The position numbers and the translations under genes were made by a program. A stretch of DNA of 45,656 nt from Astrocystis sublimbata (Eukaryota; Ascomycota; Sordariomycetes; Xylariales; Xylariaceae). Position 1 is the first letter of the stretch, and every line of letters starts with the position of its first letter. The stretch covers positions 1 to 45,656 of the forward strand of contig JAJNNY010000120.1 in the NCBI GenBank assembly GCA_022453515.1, written 5' to 3'. A model generated the notes under the pieces. That model was not told the origin of the DNA. It did not search any database and saw nothing but the letters and a program-made list of their open reading frames with translations. Shown here piece by piece: positions 1 through 10,629 of the stretch.

Positions 1-1288
1 AAAGAGTGGCCAGATCTACATGTAGTGAACTATGGAGGTAGGTACGTTGTACTCTTACACTTCGTCAGTATCAGGGAGATGATGAAATGTCACCTCGTTA
101 CTGGGAAGCTTGAAATATGAGCAGATTCAGGTCCTGTGCTATTGCCATGATGGCTCCTGATGTGAAGCTCTCTTGCTAAAACTACCCATCTACAGGCTCT
201 GGCTTAAATCATGACTCTGAGTTGAACCTTCATCCTCATTCACCTGCAAGACTCACTACCTTATATCGGCATCTGATAAGCTGGGAAGACCGTTCCAGGG
301 TTGGCTCGACAAGATTGGAGGGCAGTCACGAGCCACGACCGGTGGAAGTGGAAGAATCCCTTAATAATGCTGTTTGGCTCTGTTGTTTACGGGGCGATCA
401 CTCCTTACTTGATGAGCTCCCATTCAGAATCTGCAAGTGCGATTGACAGAATACGAAACTCTATGGTTACCGAAGCACGCCGTCCTATATAGATTTGTCA
501 CGTCTTTTTTATTGTTCATCGATCATCAATCTAACTACCTGCAAGCCCAAGCTGTGGAAACTGTGGTGTTACGGAATGTACCTAGGTAGTTGCAATATCG
601 TACCACAAAACTGTCAAAGGATAGAACATTGGAGGATCGGAGACTTGGGTCTGATTCCCATGCGCTCAGTCAGGTGCGGATAGGTTATACCTAATTCCAT
701 CATGGTCCTCCCCGCCCTTGTTGGCAATTGCATTGTCTAGACTTGGAATGCTTTGAGCTTACGCAAACACGCAATGATGCATACGCAATTCGAACATAGC
801 GATTGCCGCGTTATTGGAGCTGCCACTTTACAAACAGTGCCTATTCCATCCTCAATGAATTGTAAGTTGCAACGAAGTCGTTGATTTGTGTTGTGTATGC
901 CTGCGCAACACATCAACAGCACCCCATAACGGACTTGATAGCCACTACCGTTGCATCCACTGGGCAGCAAACCGTTCTGTTGTCCACTTACGGTTAGTAG
1001 GTACCTAAGGTAGGTAGGTGTACTAAGTAGCACCGGGTAGGTTGGGGACGGTAAAACCTTAGGTAGCTGGCGGGGGCTGATGATGGACCCCTGCAGCCAA
1101 AGCTTTAATCGATAAGCGTGCGGCTCCCAAAATTTACGGATTTCCAGAGAAGATGGCAGCGGGACAATTGAATCATTCAGCAAAGAAACTTGGATACTAT
1201 CAGCAAATTCGCACGACGAGCAACGGCTCACGATCCACGGCGCATTGTGGCTCGTACCACCTCGAGGAGTTCTCTTATAACAGCCAAC
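1..1288. other. Intergenic region upstream of UTP22, copy A (error-rich window end)
   Basis: No gene is supported here. Compared with copies B (28663-29959) and C (34512-35808) this stretch has a net loss of nine bases from many single-base indels, for example an extra G near 78 and a missing G near 121. Short reading frames that look open here are broken differently in the other copies. A TAGGTACCTA/TAGGTAGGTAG cluster lies near 1010-1030. Confidence 0.8.
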
Positions 1289-4200
1289 ATGGAGTCCCAT
1301 TCGCCCAAGCGGCGGAAGCTGGATCATAGCCATGGCGGGCCGACCTTCCAAGCGCCGCATCGTCGTCCATGGGCGCCTCGGGCTCGAGTACCTTCGTGCT
1401 GGAAACGACGAGCTACTGAGCGAGGTCAAGCTGGACTACTCCAGCGCCTTTCCCGCACTCGACCAGACCCTGCGCCAGCTGAAAGACGCCATCGAAGGGC
1501 TAGAGCAGTACGGTCCCATTCCTATCGACGAAGCAACCACCACGCTGGGAAAAGACAAGTCGCACAGCTATCCCCTACCCAGATCCGAAGCCCGCGAGAG
1601 GCTGCCCGTACAAGGTCTCCTTCGAGAAGCCCACCCACATCAACGTGGTCGGGTCCTATGCCTCGCAGACCATGACCAAGTCGCAGTCCAGCTTTGCTGT
1701 TGACATGATCGCCGTCATGCCCGCCACTCTTTTCTCCGAGAAGGACTACCGCGACTATCGCTACTTTTACAAGAGAGCCTTCTTCTTGGCTTGCATCACT
1801 GATGCCCCTGCGCACAACTTTTCCGACTTGGACTTTGTATACACAACTCTCAACGGCAATGCCCTGCTCCCCATTCTTGTTGCTCGACCGCAGGACAGGC
1901 TCTGAAGGGGAAGAAAGAGCCTAGCACCAAAGCGAGCTACGAGATCAGAATTATACCCAACGCACCCGAAGGCTATTTCCTGCGACGAAGCTGTCCGCGA
2001 CCAGTAACGCCATCCGCCGGAATGGGCCGGGGGAGACCAGCGACAACAAGACACCGACCCCTTTTTAACAACAACACCCTGAAAGCCGAGAGCCAGTTCG
2101 TCCCGTACTTGAAGTTGCTTCATCGCGCATCGAGCACTTGCGCCTCCTTCAAGGATGCTTGCATACTCGGCCGTACCTGGCTCCAACAACGCGGGTTTGG
2201 GGGCGACGTCGCCGAAGGCGGCTTTGGTCACTTTCACTGGGCGGTATTGATGGCACTTTTGCTCCAGACCGGCGGAAGAAAGGATGAACCAATTCTCTCA
2301 TCCTCGCTCCACGCCTCGCAGCTGTTTAAGGCGACTGTGCAGTATCTCGCATCATCAAACTTGCATAAGAAGGCTGTGATCCTCGGGTCATCTCCTGCTG
2401 CGCCGGAGACCCTACGCCAATCCGGTCCGGTCCTCTACGACTCAGCTCGAGATGTGAATGTCTTGTTCAACATGACATCTTGGTCTGCCTTTATGCTAAA
2501 CGAACATGCAAAGCTGTCGCTATCTGCCATGAACGACCCACAAGTGGAGCTATTTGATTCGCTATTTATAACTAAAGTCAACCAACCACTGCAGATGTTC
2601 GATTTGTTCATCAACATCAATATCCCTTCCAATGCCTCGCAAAAGTCGTCTATTGCCACTGATGGAAGAGGGTCGAAAGTGGACTTTGCTGAGGACGTAT
2701 ACCGGACACTGAAGAAGGCGCTTGGCGAGCGAGCAAAATTAATTAACATTCAGCTACCAAAGTCCACAGCTCGGAAAGCCACGTCCTCGGCCGCAAAAGC
2801 AAAGACGGAAACCCTCTCCGTTGGAATTATGTGCGACCCCGCCAAAGCCTCCCAAGGCCGAGAGTTCGGGCCACTATATGAGAATAAAAAAGACGCGGCC
2901 AAGTTCAGGGATTTCTGGGGTGATATTGCCGAACTCTGGCAGTTTCCCTCTGGTGAGATTGTAGAATCTGTCAATTGGAACGAATTCACCCCGCTGGGTT
3001 ATTTTGGTGTCTGTCAGGCTATCATCACTTATATCTTGAAGTCGCGACTGAAGCTGACGGAAGGTGACCTTGTATTTCATGGTCAAGAGTTCTCCAACAT
3101 CATTCCACTATCTCCAACGGACAAGGCAAGCTTCGATACTGCCAAGGCCGCGTTCTCTGTGTTCGAGAAGGATGTGCGAGATTTGGAAGACCTGCCACTG
3201 TCTGTGAAGCAGATTGCAGCCATCGGCCCAGAGACGAGATACGCGTCCTTGCACGCCCCAACTCCTAACCAGCGAAAACAAGGCACGACTCCAATTGCCG
3301 CCATGCTGTCACTTGAAGCGTCAGGGAAATGGCCAGAAAATATTGCCTCAATACAACGAGCGAAGATAGCATTACTCCTGCAAATTGGTCGTTCACTTGA
3401 GGAAGCCAAACCGAAGATCGAAACACATTTGGGACTAGAGGATGCAGAACGCGAGACCGAGAACCTAGCATTTCTGGATATTGTATACGACAACGGGTTT
3501 TCGTTTCGTCTCCGCGTACATAGCGATCAAGAAGAGACTCTGCTTGATAGACAAACCAAAGACCAGACTCTGGATCGACATGCTCGTACTGAAGCGGCAG
3601 CGTTGCTGTCATCTGCGAGGTGGAGAAGCACGATTCTTCCGCTTCACAACCAGACCGTTTCGACATATTGCACCCGCTTCCCTGCATTGTCATCCTCAAT
3701 ACGTCTCACGAAGCACTGGTTTAATGCCCACCGACTTGGCAACTACTTAAATGAGCCGCTCATTGAGCTTTTCGTCCTACAAGCCTTCTTGCAGCCTCAC
3801 CCATTCCCTATGCCCTCATCCACTACGACAGGCTTCCTACGGACCCTTCTACTGCTTGCGTCATACGATTGGCGTGAAGAGCCCATGATCGTCGACCCTG
3901 CAGACACCCTGTCTACCGCCCAACGCATTGACATCTCAACACGACTAGAAGCCTGGAGGAAGATCGACACGAACATGAACCGTACAACCCTCTTCGTCGC
4001 AACAGCTTTCGATACTACAGGCATAGCCTACACGCAAAATATCCCCAGAGTCGTCGCCACACGCATGACAGCGCTAGCTCGATCAGCCTCCAAGGCCGCC
4101 AAAGACAAAGGTGTCCAGCTCGACCCTCGCACACTCTTCCATTCCGGCCTCCGCGACTACGATGTCGTGATCCACCTCTCGTCTAAGGCGATCAAGGGCG

Positions 4201-4574
4201 TCCTTCGCGATGACGGCACCAAGCACTCACGCTTCAAGAACCTTGACGAGACTGGTGGGTCTGGCGCTCTCCCACTACCAGAGGCGCCCGTCACGGCGCT
4301 CCTGAGGAGGCTAAACGCGCTCTACGCGGCCCCGTTGCTGTTCTTTCATGGTGGGAGCGAGGATAACGCGATAGCGGCGCTGTGGAACCCGCAGCTGCAT
4401 GCAAGGGGGTTCAGTGCGAATATGCCGTCCTCGTTCAAACCTCAGTCTAAATCTGCAGGAGGGGATGGTAATGGAGAGGATAAGGAGAAGTATGAGTTGA
4501 ACAAGGAGGCGGTCCTCGCGGAGATTGCGAGGATTGGGGGCGATTTGGTGGAGAAGATTGATGTGAAGAAATAA
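1289..4574 (+). CDS. UTP22: Utp22/Nrap nucleolar protein, copy A (first ~260 codons frameshifted)
   Basis: This is the copy A version of the gene described at 35809-39096, with the same ATG. Against copies B and C it has eight single-base indels, near 1351, 1405, 1541, 1805, 1812, 1895, 1980 and 2068. These scramble the N-terminal third, including the conserved INVVGSY and RYFYKRAFF blocks. From about 2070 to the stop at 4572-4574 it reads in frame and agrees with copy C. The breaks sit within 2.1 kb of the window edge, are mostly in homopolymers or dinucleotides, and are absent from the other two copies, so I read them as sequence error and not as gene decay. Confidence 0.9.
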
Positions 4575-5202
4575 TTCAAATTAGTATATAGTAGGATACA
4601 TAGTAAATAAGAAATTCGAAGGATGTTGTAATGATCAGTGCGAAAGATGTGGATTGAGTCATAGGAAGTCCCTGAGATGGGTCGACGGAATCCAGTGAGA
4701 AAGAACACTGGATGCTTTATGCTTTGTAGACATACGCCTAGTGCGATACATCATGCTTGAGAATCAGATACATAGGCCTATACACTCGCTTGCCTCCGTT
4801 AACGATTTCATAGAGGTAAAAATTAGTCCTATTGCGGGTTTGGATCTACTGTCAACGAGAGGTCTGTATCATATCTGAATACTTATATTGATTGCGGGGG
4901 TAACAAACGACTTGATACATGAGAGATGTCTAGACCTGCATAATAGGCCTACTGGCTTGTCGTTTCGTAACAGTATATATACGCGTATTATGTACCCAGT
5001 ATCCCATATGGATGGCAACATTAATGTGCCGCCTGTCCTGGAGGGAAGAGACAGGGGTCGTGACAGCCACTAGTTCCGGAGTGGCATTGTAACTAAGATA
5101 ACCTTAATTAAGAGGAAGCAATGACAATATTTCGATCTGTCAATTCTAGTATGTAGTGACTAGGAAAACACTCGAAGACGTGATGCATTACTGACCGTCA
5201 GG
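4575..5202. other. Intergenic, UTP22 to M20-like gene (copy A)
   Basis: This is the 628-bp gap between the 3' ends of UTP22 and the convergent M20-like frame. I see no conserved protein. The only open frames are about 60-90 codons and lack supporting features. The AT-rich start, just after the UTP22 stop, probably holds that gene's 3' untranslated region. Confidence 0.6.
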
Positions 5203-6030
5203 TCAAGTCAGATATGACAATGCTGCCAGAAACATGGCTTGGATTTGGGGCAGACCGTCAAGAATGGCCTCTTCGGCAGCTTCATCGCATCTCTCGACTG
5301 CAGTTCCCCTATCGAACAAGATCATCTGAGGGGTGTCATGAGGTAAAGTTAGACTAGGAAAAGCCAAGTCTTTGCTCCTAAATAGCTGGTACATCTCCTC
5401 CTCGTCGGGCGCGCCAAATTGGTCAACAAAGAAACCCTGAAGCTCTTCTGTGACGAGGGAGGAGTCAGCCGCAGACTCGCCAGGCCCCGCACGGATGGCA
5501 ATGTATAGATTCCGCCGGTGATTGACGTGCCGTGCTAGGATAATGTCTGGCTTCGGGATAGGGTCGTAAGATTCGTCCAGCATTGCCGAATCACCAACTC
5601 CATCCTCTCCATTCGGCTGGAACACACAGATGAGCGTTCCGGACCAGCTTGGACAGGTGTTCGCGAGCAGCGAGGCCACTGCCAACAGAGATGCGATTTG
5701 CATGTCGTATTCGCGAGCATGCGTGACGGGCCTCTCACTGACTTCAGGACCGTCGAATATAGCCTGACTCGCAGACGGGTCGCCAGCGTCCTCGGGTATG
5801 GGCACGGCGTCCATGTCCGCGCGCAGCATAAGTGTAGGGCCGTCGCCGTTGCGATAGACGCCGACGACGCGATGAAGACCGATGTCTCTCTCCATCTTGA
5901 AACCTAGAGTCACTAGGTGATTACAGACGATACCTACGATCCGGCTCTCATCAGTGCCGGGCTTGGAGTGGTTGTGTATGTCCTTGTAGATCTCTTCGAA
6001 TCGTTCAAGATTAGGCTGGTTGTGGGTCAT
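5203..6030 (-). pseudogene. Degenerate M20 (peptidase M20D-like) amidohydrolase, copy A
   Basis: This open frame of 275 residues is related to M20D amidohydrolases (aminoacylase, hippurate and IAA-amino-acid hydrolase type), metal-dependent enzymes that cleave N-acyl amino acids. Family landmarks are RADMDAVPIPE (70-80), GTLICVFQP (131-139) and PDIILARHV (161-169). The metal-binding block, normally HACGHDMH, reads HAREYDMQ (104-111), so the Cys and two His are gone. After residue ~192 most of the lid/dimerisation domain is missing, and the sequence jumps to a weak C-terminal remnant without the NHSP-type His. Intact relatives have about 400 residues. The only ATG in this frame is at 6030, but family-like residues (SLDDLRDIM) continue upstream of it without another ATG, so the true start is lost or lies in another exon. 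The frame is open and identical in length in all three copies. It is a decaying gene or a non-catalytic derivative. Confidence 0.68.
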
Positions 6031-6600
6031 GATGTCACGAAGGTCATCAAGTGATCTCCGCCCTCCGGGCTTTGTGTAGACATGATTATTCGGGTGATGT
6101 AAATAGACTGACTTCCGAGGAATTTACGGCTACTGGAATGACAAGCGTAGGGTTGGAAAACGATGGACTGAGTGATTGACCACGAGCGGTGGGAGTGTAT
6201 TTAAGTGAAGGGTAATTAATTGTATGCTCTTCAAACTTGGAACAAGTTGTAATCGGATGCTAGAACATTTTGCGCTCAATCGGCTTGGACGGCAGTACCA
6301 TCCCCATGTGTGACGAAGAGTTCCGTTATGAATGTCTGTGTTCTATTCCACTATTACTAATTACTCATCTTCGAGTCCTAAGGTCCATTGCTTACTTTTT
6401 ACCCTGGATGGTTGAGTATCCCTTGTGTGTTGATAGCCATTCGTTATCCTACTTCTATTGATGAGACAATCCCTTGCTTGCGTGCGACAGCACAGCCGGA
6501 AGCTTCAACCCCCCTTTCCCCTGACAGTCAATATCAAACACTTGACTGGTTCAATGCTCTAGATACGATCTTTTGGTCTCCCAGTCACTTTCAGGGCCCT
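6031..6600. other. Divergent intergenic region between M20-like and amidase remnants (copy A)
   Basis: This spacer of about 570 bp lies between two genes that point away from each other, so it should hold both promoters. It contains AT-rich tracts (TTAATTAATT near 6212-6222) but no TATA box I would assign. The missing N-terminal part of the amidase should lie toward 6600 and is no longer recognisable. Open frames of 63 and 99 codons here have no family features. Confidence 0.5.
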
Positions 6601-7993
6601 CGCCTTCAAGAACACGTTTGCGAAGCAAAATGCTTACATTGTTCAGAAGGTCTGGGCGCGTCTTTGCGTTACACCTTGCACTGCTAAATAGTGGCAGCTT
6701 CTTGATGCTGGCATGATACTTCTTGGCACATCTGATCTCTCAGTGAGGAATGTATCATTGGAAAAAGACCATGTAAATTACTGACATGGATGTTAGGAAC
6801 TTGCCAATGCGAGAAGCAGCCAGATATGAGGCGGGTGGTCTACCCTAGGAAGGTATCCAGGCCCTCATATCCTATCTATCAGGCTCAAACTAAGCTATTA
6901 GACAAATCCAATCACCTTACGTTATTGGCGGAGTAGACCCGGCCGACACATCTCTAGACCATAGCGTAAGTGTATTCCATCCTCATCTTGATGACTAGGA
7001 ACACGTGTTAACAGAGTACTTGCATAGAATCCAGCAGGTTCTTCATCTGGTAGCGCTGTTTCTGTAGCAGCAAGCATGGTTCCCATCGCAGTGGTAACTG
7101 AATGTGACGGTTCCATCATGATGCCGGCCGACAGAGCATCCCTATTTTCGGTCCGACTATCTCCTGCCCCTGAATTGACTTCTGGTGTGTTGAGGTACAA
7201 CAGACTCGGAGATTCGGTAGGATAGATGGTGAAAGGGGCAGAAGATACCGCTTTCATCCTCAACATCGTTCTTGACAATAACGACTATACAAAAACTTGC
7301 ACCAATTCTTCAAAGGCCTTAGAATTGGGTTTCTGGACTCGATGAAATGGCAAGCAGGTACCGTTATTGTCAAACCCAACGAATATTATAATGAGCAGCT
7401 CGTACGTCTGCCATTTACTCACACATTGTTTACAACGACAGCTTCATGATTTAATCATACAATCTAGATGTCTGAGTTCAACGACATGTTGTCGAAACTC
7501 GAGTCTGCAGGAGCCATTATCCACTGTGGTATTGACCTAAGACGATAGACGGCGGAAGATAATGACTGACCTGTCCAGAGCTCTGAGTTTTAAGTCTACA
7601 TGAACAATAGATTCCTCCAAATCCGGAATTATTGAAACTAATCGGTCATCGAGACAATGATTATGGTTTTGGTTTCGTGACAATTACAGAGGGCCTCTTC
7701 GAACCGCCAGTGCGAAGCATCCCTGAGCTCATTGCTTTTAACAATAAACACGCATACCGAGCGATGCCACACGGTAGGCAGGCAGTTCTCATAAAAAGTG
7801 ACGGCGATACACTTGAATAGATGATGATGTGTAATTAGATAACCCTGGTCAAGACACACTCGAAAAGACTGTCGCCAATATGAAGTCGCTCTCGACAGAC
7901 TGTTCACGCTCTACTACCCTTTCTTATGATCGTTGGAGCGAAGTGCTTGTCTTACCAACACAATTGGGGAGTTTCACTCATTGCATAGAATAA
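6601..7993 (+). pseudogene. Amidase-signature (AS) family pseudogene with visible introns, copy A
   Basis: Amidase-signature enzymes hydrolyse amides with a Ser-cisSer-Lys triad. Pieces of the fold follow in order: FKNTFA (catalytic-Lys block, 6604-6621), LLDAGMILLGTSDLS (6698-6742), ELANARSS then GGWSTLGR, QIQSPYVIGGVDPADTS, NPAGSSSGSA (cis-Ser block, from 7028), CDGSIMMPAD (nucleophile Ser block), GLRIGFLDSMKW (to 7350), EFNDMLSKLESAGAIIH (7474-7524) and VRSIPELIAFNNKHA (from ~7710). Removing introns 6743-6796, 6853-6901, 6966-7027 and 7402-7467 joins these in frame. Breaks that splicing cannot remove are TGA at 6827-6829, TAG at 7223-7225, a one-base frameshift near 7290 and further stops after 7540. 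The N-terminus is unrecognisable. All copies share these breaks, so they are genomic. Intact relatives have about 550-600 residues. Confidence 0.85.
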
Positions 7994-8416
7994 TGACTGC
8001 ATAGGCTATCTCGACCTACGGCCTTTTGGCGACAGCGTTTCCTTCCATTGCAGCGAACAACAGGGGCGAATCTGACTAAGAGCAGAACGTTTCGATACAG
8101 GAAGCTGCGGTGGGTGGTGGAGTTGCGAATATCGGCAATGATATCATTCCATACTCCCCACCCCTATTTATGGCCCTATTTATGGCTCAAGTTCACGTTC
8201 AGTCTCAGTGTTAGTCGTCGCGGGTTGGTATCGCAGCCCTCCCCTTTATCAGGCCCGTGGTAAGTGTCTTTATCAGACTGAGGCCGGTTATTGAATTTAC
8301 CACTGCACCAGAAGATCTTTGATTATAGCACAAAAACTTGATCACGCCGTGACATAGAATAATTATAGGTTTAGATAAAAAATATAATTCTTTATATCAA
8401 TTATGTAGGCCCTACT

Positions 8417-8494
8417 AGTTTTAGCTGCTTACATACTAAGTACCTCTGTAGTCCAGCTAAAACTCAAAGTAGCAAATACGCTAAGCCCAACTTG
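8417..8494. repeat. Dispersed repeat with 11-bp hairpin arms, copy A
   Basis: AGTTTTAGCTG (8417-8427) and CAGCTAAAACT (8454-8464) are exact inverted repeats around a 26-nt loop. Directly after them, AGCAAATACGCTAAGCCC (start of 8471-8494) matches 31875-31898 at 21 of 24 positions. All three differences are transitions, which is the kind RIP or cytosine deamination produces. Mirror copies lie at 21457-21534 and 42939-43016. It could be a small non-autonomous element or simply an old duplicated fragment. No target-site duplication was established. Confidence 0.5.
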
Positions 8495-8689
8495 TGGCGC
8501 GCTACTGTAAGAACCTAAAGGTTGATTGTGATTGGTAAAATGTACCGTACTCGAACGTAGAACCGAACGATGGCATGCACCGACGTGGGTTCTGATCGTC
8601 AGTTTATCGTGTCTGCTCATTCACCGACTTATCTTATTGCGACGGGCCGTTCCTTGTCCAGAACCCCCCTCCCGCCCGCGTCGTCTGCC

Positions 8690-8695
8690 TATAAA
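8690..8695 (+). promoter_or_regulatory. TATA box of the desaturase gene, copy A
   Basis: TATAAA lies 158 bp upstream of the desaturase ATG in a C-rich context, the usual distance for a fungal gene with a leader of about 100-130 nt. Mirror copies lie at 21256-21261 (-) and 43212-43217 (+). Assigned by position only. Confidence 0.5.
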
Positions 8696-8852
8696 CTTCA
8701 AACTTTTCAAACATTTCGCCCACCGTCCTCTGACCTGCGGCAATCATCTCGAAATATTCTACATGGCTGTTTAGAATACCAAATTCCTGCCTCGAAAGCT
8801 TGCTTTTCCGACGCTGCTGCGGCGAAGGAGCGTATCACGCGGTGGAGCCACC

Positions 8853-10629
8853 ATGGCGGGGGACAAATACCCGTCCATGTCCAGGAGGGAGATCGAGGGC
8901 CTGGTAGCTGATGGCCGCATGGTCTTCATCCTCGACCAATATGTCATAAAGGCCGACGCCTGGGCACCTTACCACCCGGGCGGCGACAAGGCCATCCGCC
9001 ACATGATTGGCCGCGATGCCACGGACGAGGTGACTGCGTAAGTCTACAGCCGTCCAAGCTGCGAATACTCGCCGCTAATCAAGTCGGTCGTGGCATAGAC
9101 TTCACTCCGCCGAAGCGAGAGAGCGCATGAACCGATATCGAATTGGAAAAGTCGAAGGAAGATGGACAAACTTCATTCCTCCCATTCAGGGAGGCAAGTT
9201 TAGGCCCTTGTCCGAGGCTGGGGAAGACGTTTTCGACAATGGACCCGACAGTTCAGCCACTGCTTCCTCGTCCGTCTCGACCACCGCTTCTAGCGACGCT
9301 GGATCGCGCCCGCCATCCCCCGTATTTGACCGCGACAGCGATGTTGATGCTTCTTTGCGCAAGCGACCTGCGCCTGCTGGAGTATCCAGCGCCGCTTCTA
9401 CCAACTCGGACTATTCTACCGATGCAAAAGACGACGGCATGTCGTTCCTCAACACTCTGACCCACGAGCAGATAGCCCTCGATCGAGAGAAGTACCCGCA
9501 AATCGACAATGCGACCCAAGACAACATCGTCTCCAAGTACCGGGCGCTGCATCAGCGCATCAAGGACGAAGGTCTTTACCAGTGCAACTACTGGGCCTAT
9601 GCAGTCGAGATCTTCCGCTATTCCCTCCTTGCTTCCGCGTCCTTCGTACTCCTGCGCTGGGGTTGGTATTTCGCCAGCGCCGTGTGTCTGGGCGCATTCT
9701 GGCACCAGCTCGTCTTCTCGGCCCATGATGCCGGCCACATGGGCATTACGCACGACTTCCACACCGATTCCGTCTTTGGCATTATAATCGCCGACTTCTT
9801 GGGTGGCCTGTCTTTGGGCTGGTGGAAGCAGAACCACAATGTCCACCACGTGGTGACCAACTCGCCCGAGCACGATCCCGATATCGAGCACATGCCGTTC
9901 ATGGCCGTCTCGCACCGGCTTCTGCAGTCCCTACGCTCGACGTACTACGACCGCATAATGGAATATGATGCCGTGGCCAAGGTCGCCATTAAAGTGCAGC
10001 ACTACTCTTACTACATCCTGCTGTCTTTTGGTCGTCTCAATCTGTACCGGCTATCGTGGGCCTACCTCTTCCTGGGCCAGGGTCCCCGCAAGGGTCCGGC
10101 ATGGTGGCACCGCTATCTCGAGATCGCGGGCCAAGCCTTCTTCTGGACTTGGTTTGGCTACGGCATCATGTACAAGGCCATTCCTACCAACTGGGATCGA
10201 TTCGTGTTCTTCATGGTCTGCCACGTGGTCCCGATGCCCGTGCACGCGCAGATCTGCCTCTCGCACTTCGCCATGAGCACCTCCGACATGGGCCCGCAGG
10301 AGTCCTTCCCACAGAAGATGCTGCGCACCACTATGGACATCGACTGCCCGCCCTGGCTAGATTTCTTCCACGGCGGACTACAGTTCCAGGTCATCCACCA
10401 TCTCTACCCTCGCATCCCCCGCCACAATTTGCGGAGGACGCAGAAGCTTGTGCAGGAGTTCTGCAACGAGGTGGGCATCCCCTATGCCCTGTATGGCTTT
10501 GTGGATGGCAATAAGATGGTGGTGGGCACGCTCGCTGAGGTGTCGAGACAGGCCGCTATACTGGCCAAATGCCAGCAGGTCATTGCGGCGAGTAGTGATC
10601 CGTTGCATGGGCATGGGCATGAGAGCTGA
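8853..10629 (+). CDS. Delta-8 sphingolipid (fatty-acid) desaturase, cytochrome b5 fusion, copy A, two exons
   Basis: Exons 8853-9037 and 9099-10629 encode 571 residues. The ATG sits in a strong context (GCCACCATGG). The 61-nt intron has donor GTAAGT, branch GCTAATC (9074-9080) and acceptor CATAG. The protein starts with a cytochrome b5 domain whose heme-ligand motif is HPGGD (41-45) and whose second His is in ALHS (residue 64, encoded just after the junction). A Ser/Ala-rich, low-complexity linker follows (about 100-170). The desaturase domain has HDAGH (271-275), HNVHH (308-312) and QVIHH (492-496). The Gln opening the third box is diagnostic of b5-fused front-end and sphingolipid desaturases. 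Known fungal relatives insert the 8(E) double bond into the ceramide long-chain base for glucosylceramide in the endoplasmic reticulum. A delta-6-type fatty-acid desaturase is less likely because of the fungal-type linker and length. Frame intact. Confidence 0.93.
9038..9098 (+). other. Intron of the desaturase gene, copy A
   Basis: The 61-nt intron runs from GTAAGT to ATAG with branch A near 9078, about 20 nt before the acceptor. Splicing restores an Ala codon split 2+1 and continues ALHSAEARERM into the second exon. That replaces an in-frame TAA that would otherwise end the first exon after 62 residues. The same intron lies at 20853-20913 (copy B, -) and 43560-43620 (copy C, +). Confidence 0.92.

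Larger units (their letters stand above)
7994..8852. other. Intergenic region upstream of the desaturase, copy A
   Basis: It holds a 12-bp tandem duplication CCCTATTTATGG (x2, ~8163-8186), an AT-rich patch (8350-8410), an 11-bp inverted repeat (8417-8464) with a dispersed repeat beside it (8471-8494), and the desaturase TATA box (8690-8695). No protein-coding gene is supported. Confidence 0.6.

Noticed and set aside
600..690. tRNA-like B box (GGTCTGATTCC near 654)
   Set aside because: No A box, no pairing acceptor stem and no cloverleaf upstream. The match is partial.
1190..2237. Several overlapping frames at the start of copy A as distinct genes
   Set aside because: They are pieces and shadows of UTP22 created by indels that copies B and C lack.
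6922..7278. 118-codon open frame on the minus strand (mirrored at 22672-23028 and 41444-41800)
   Set aside because: It is antisense to recognisable amidase exons and begins at TTG. The plus strand carries the family motifs.
7632..7820. 62-codon plus-strand frame as a separate small gene
   Set aside because: It contains the amidase C-terminal block VRSIPELIAFNNKHA and is an exon remnant of the amidase pseudogene.
9253..9915. 220-codon frame opposite the desaturase
   Set aside because: Antisense shadow of the desaturase exon. Its composition follows the sense codons.
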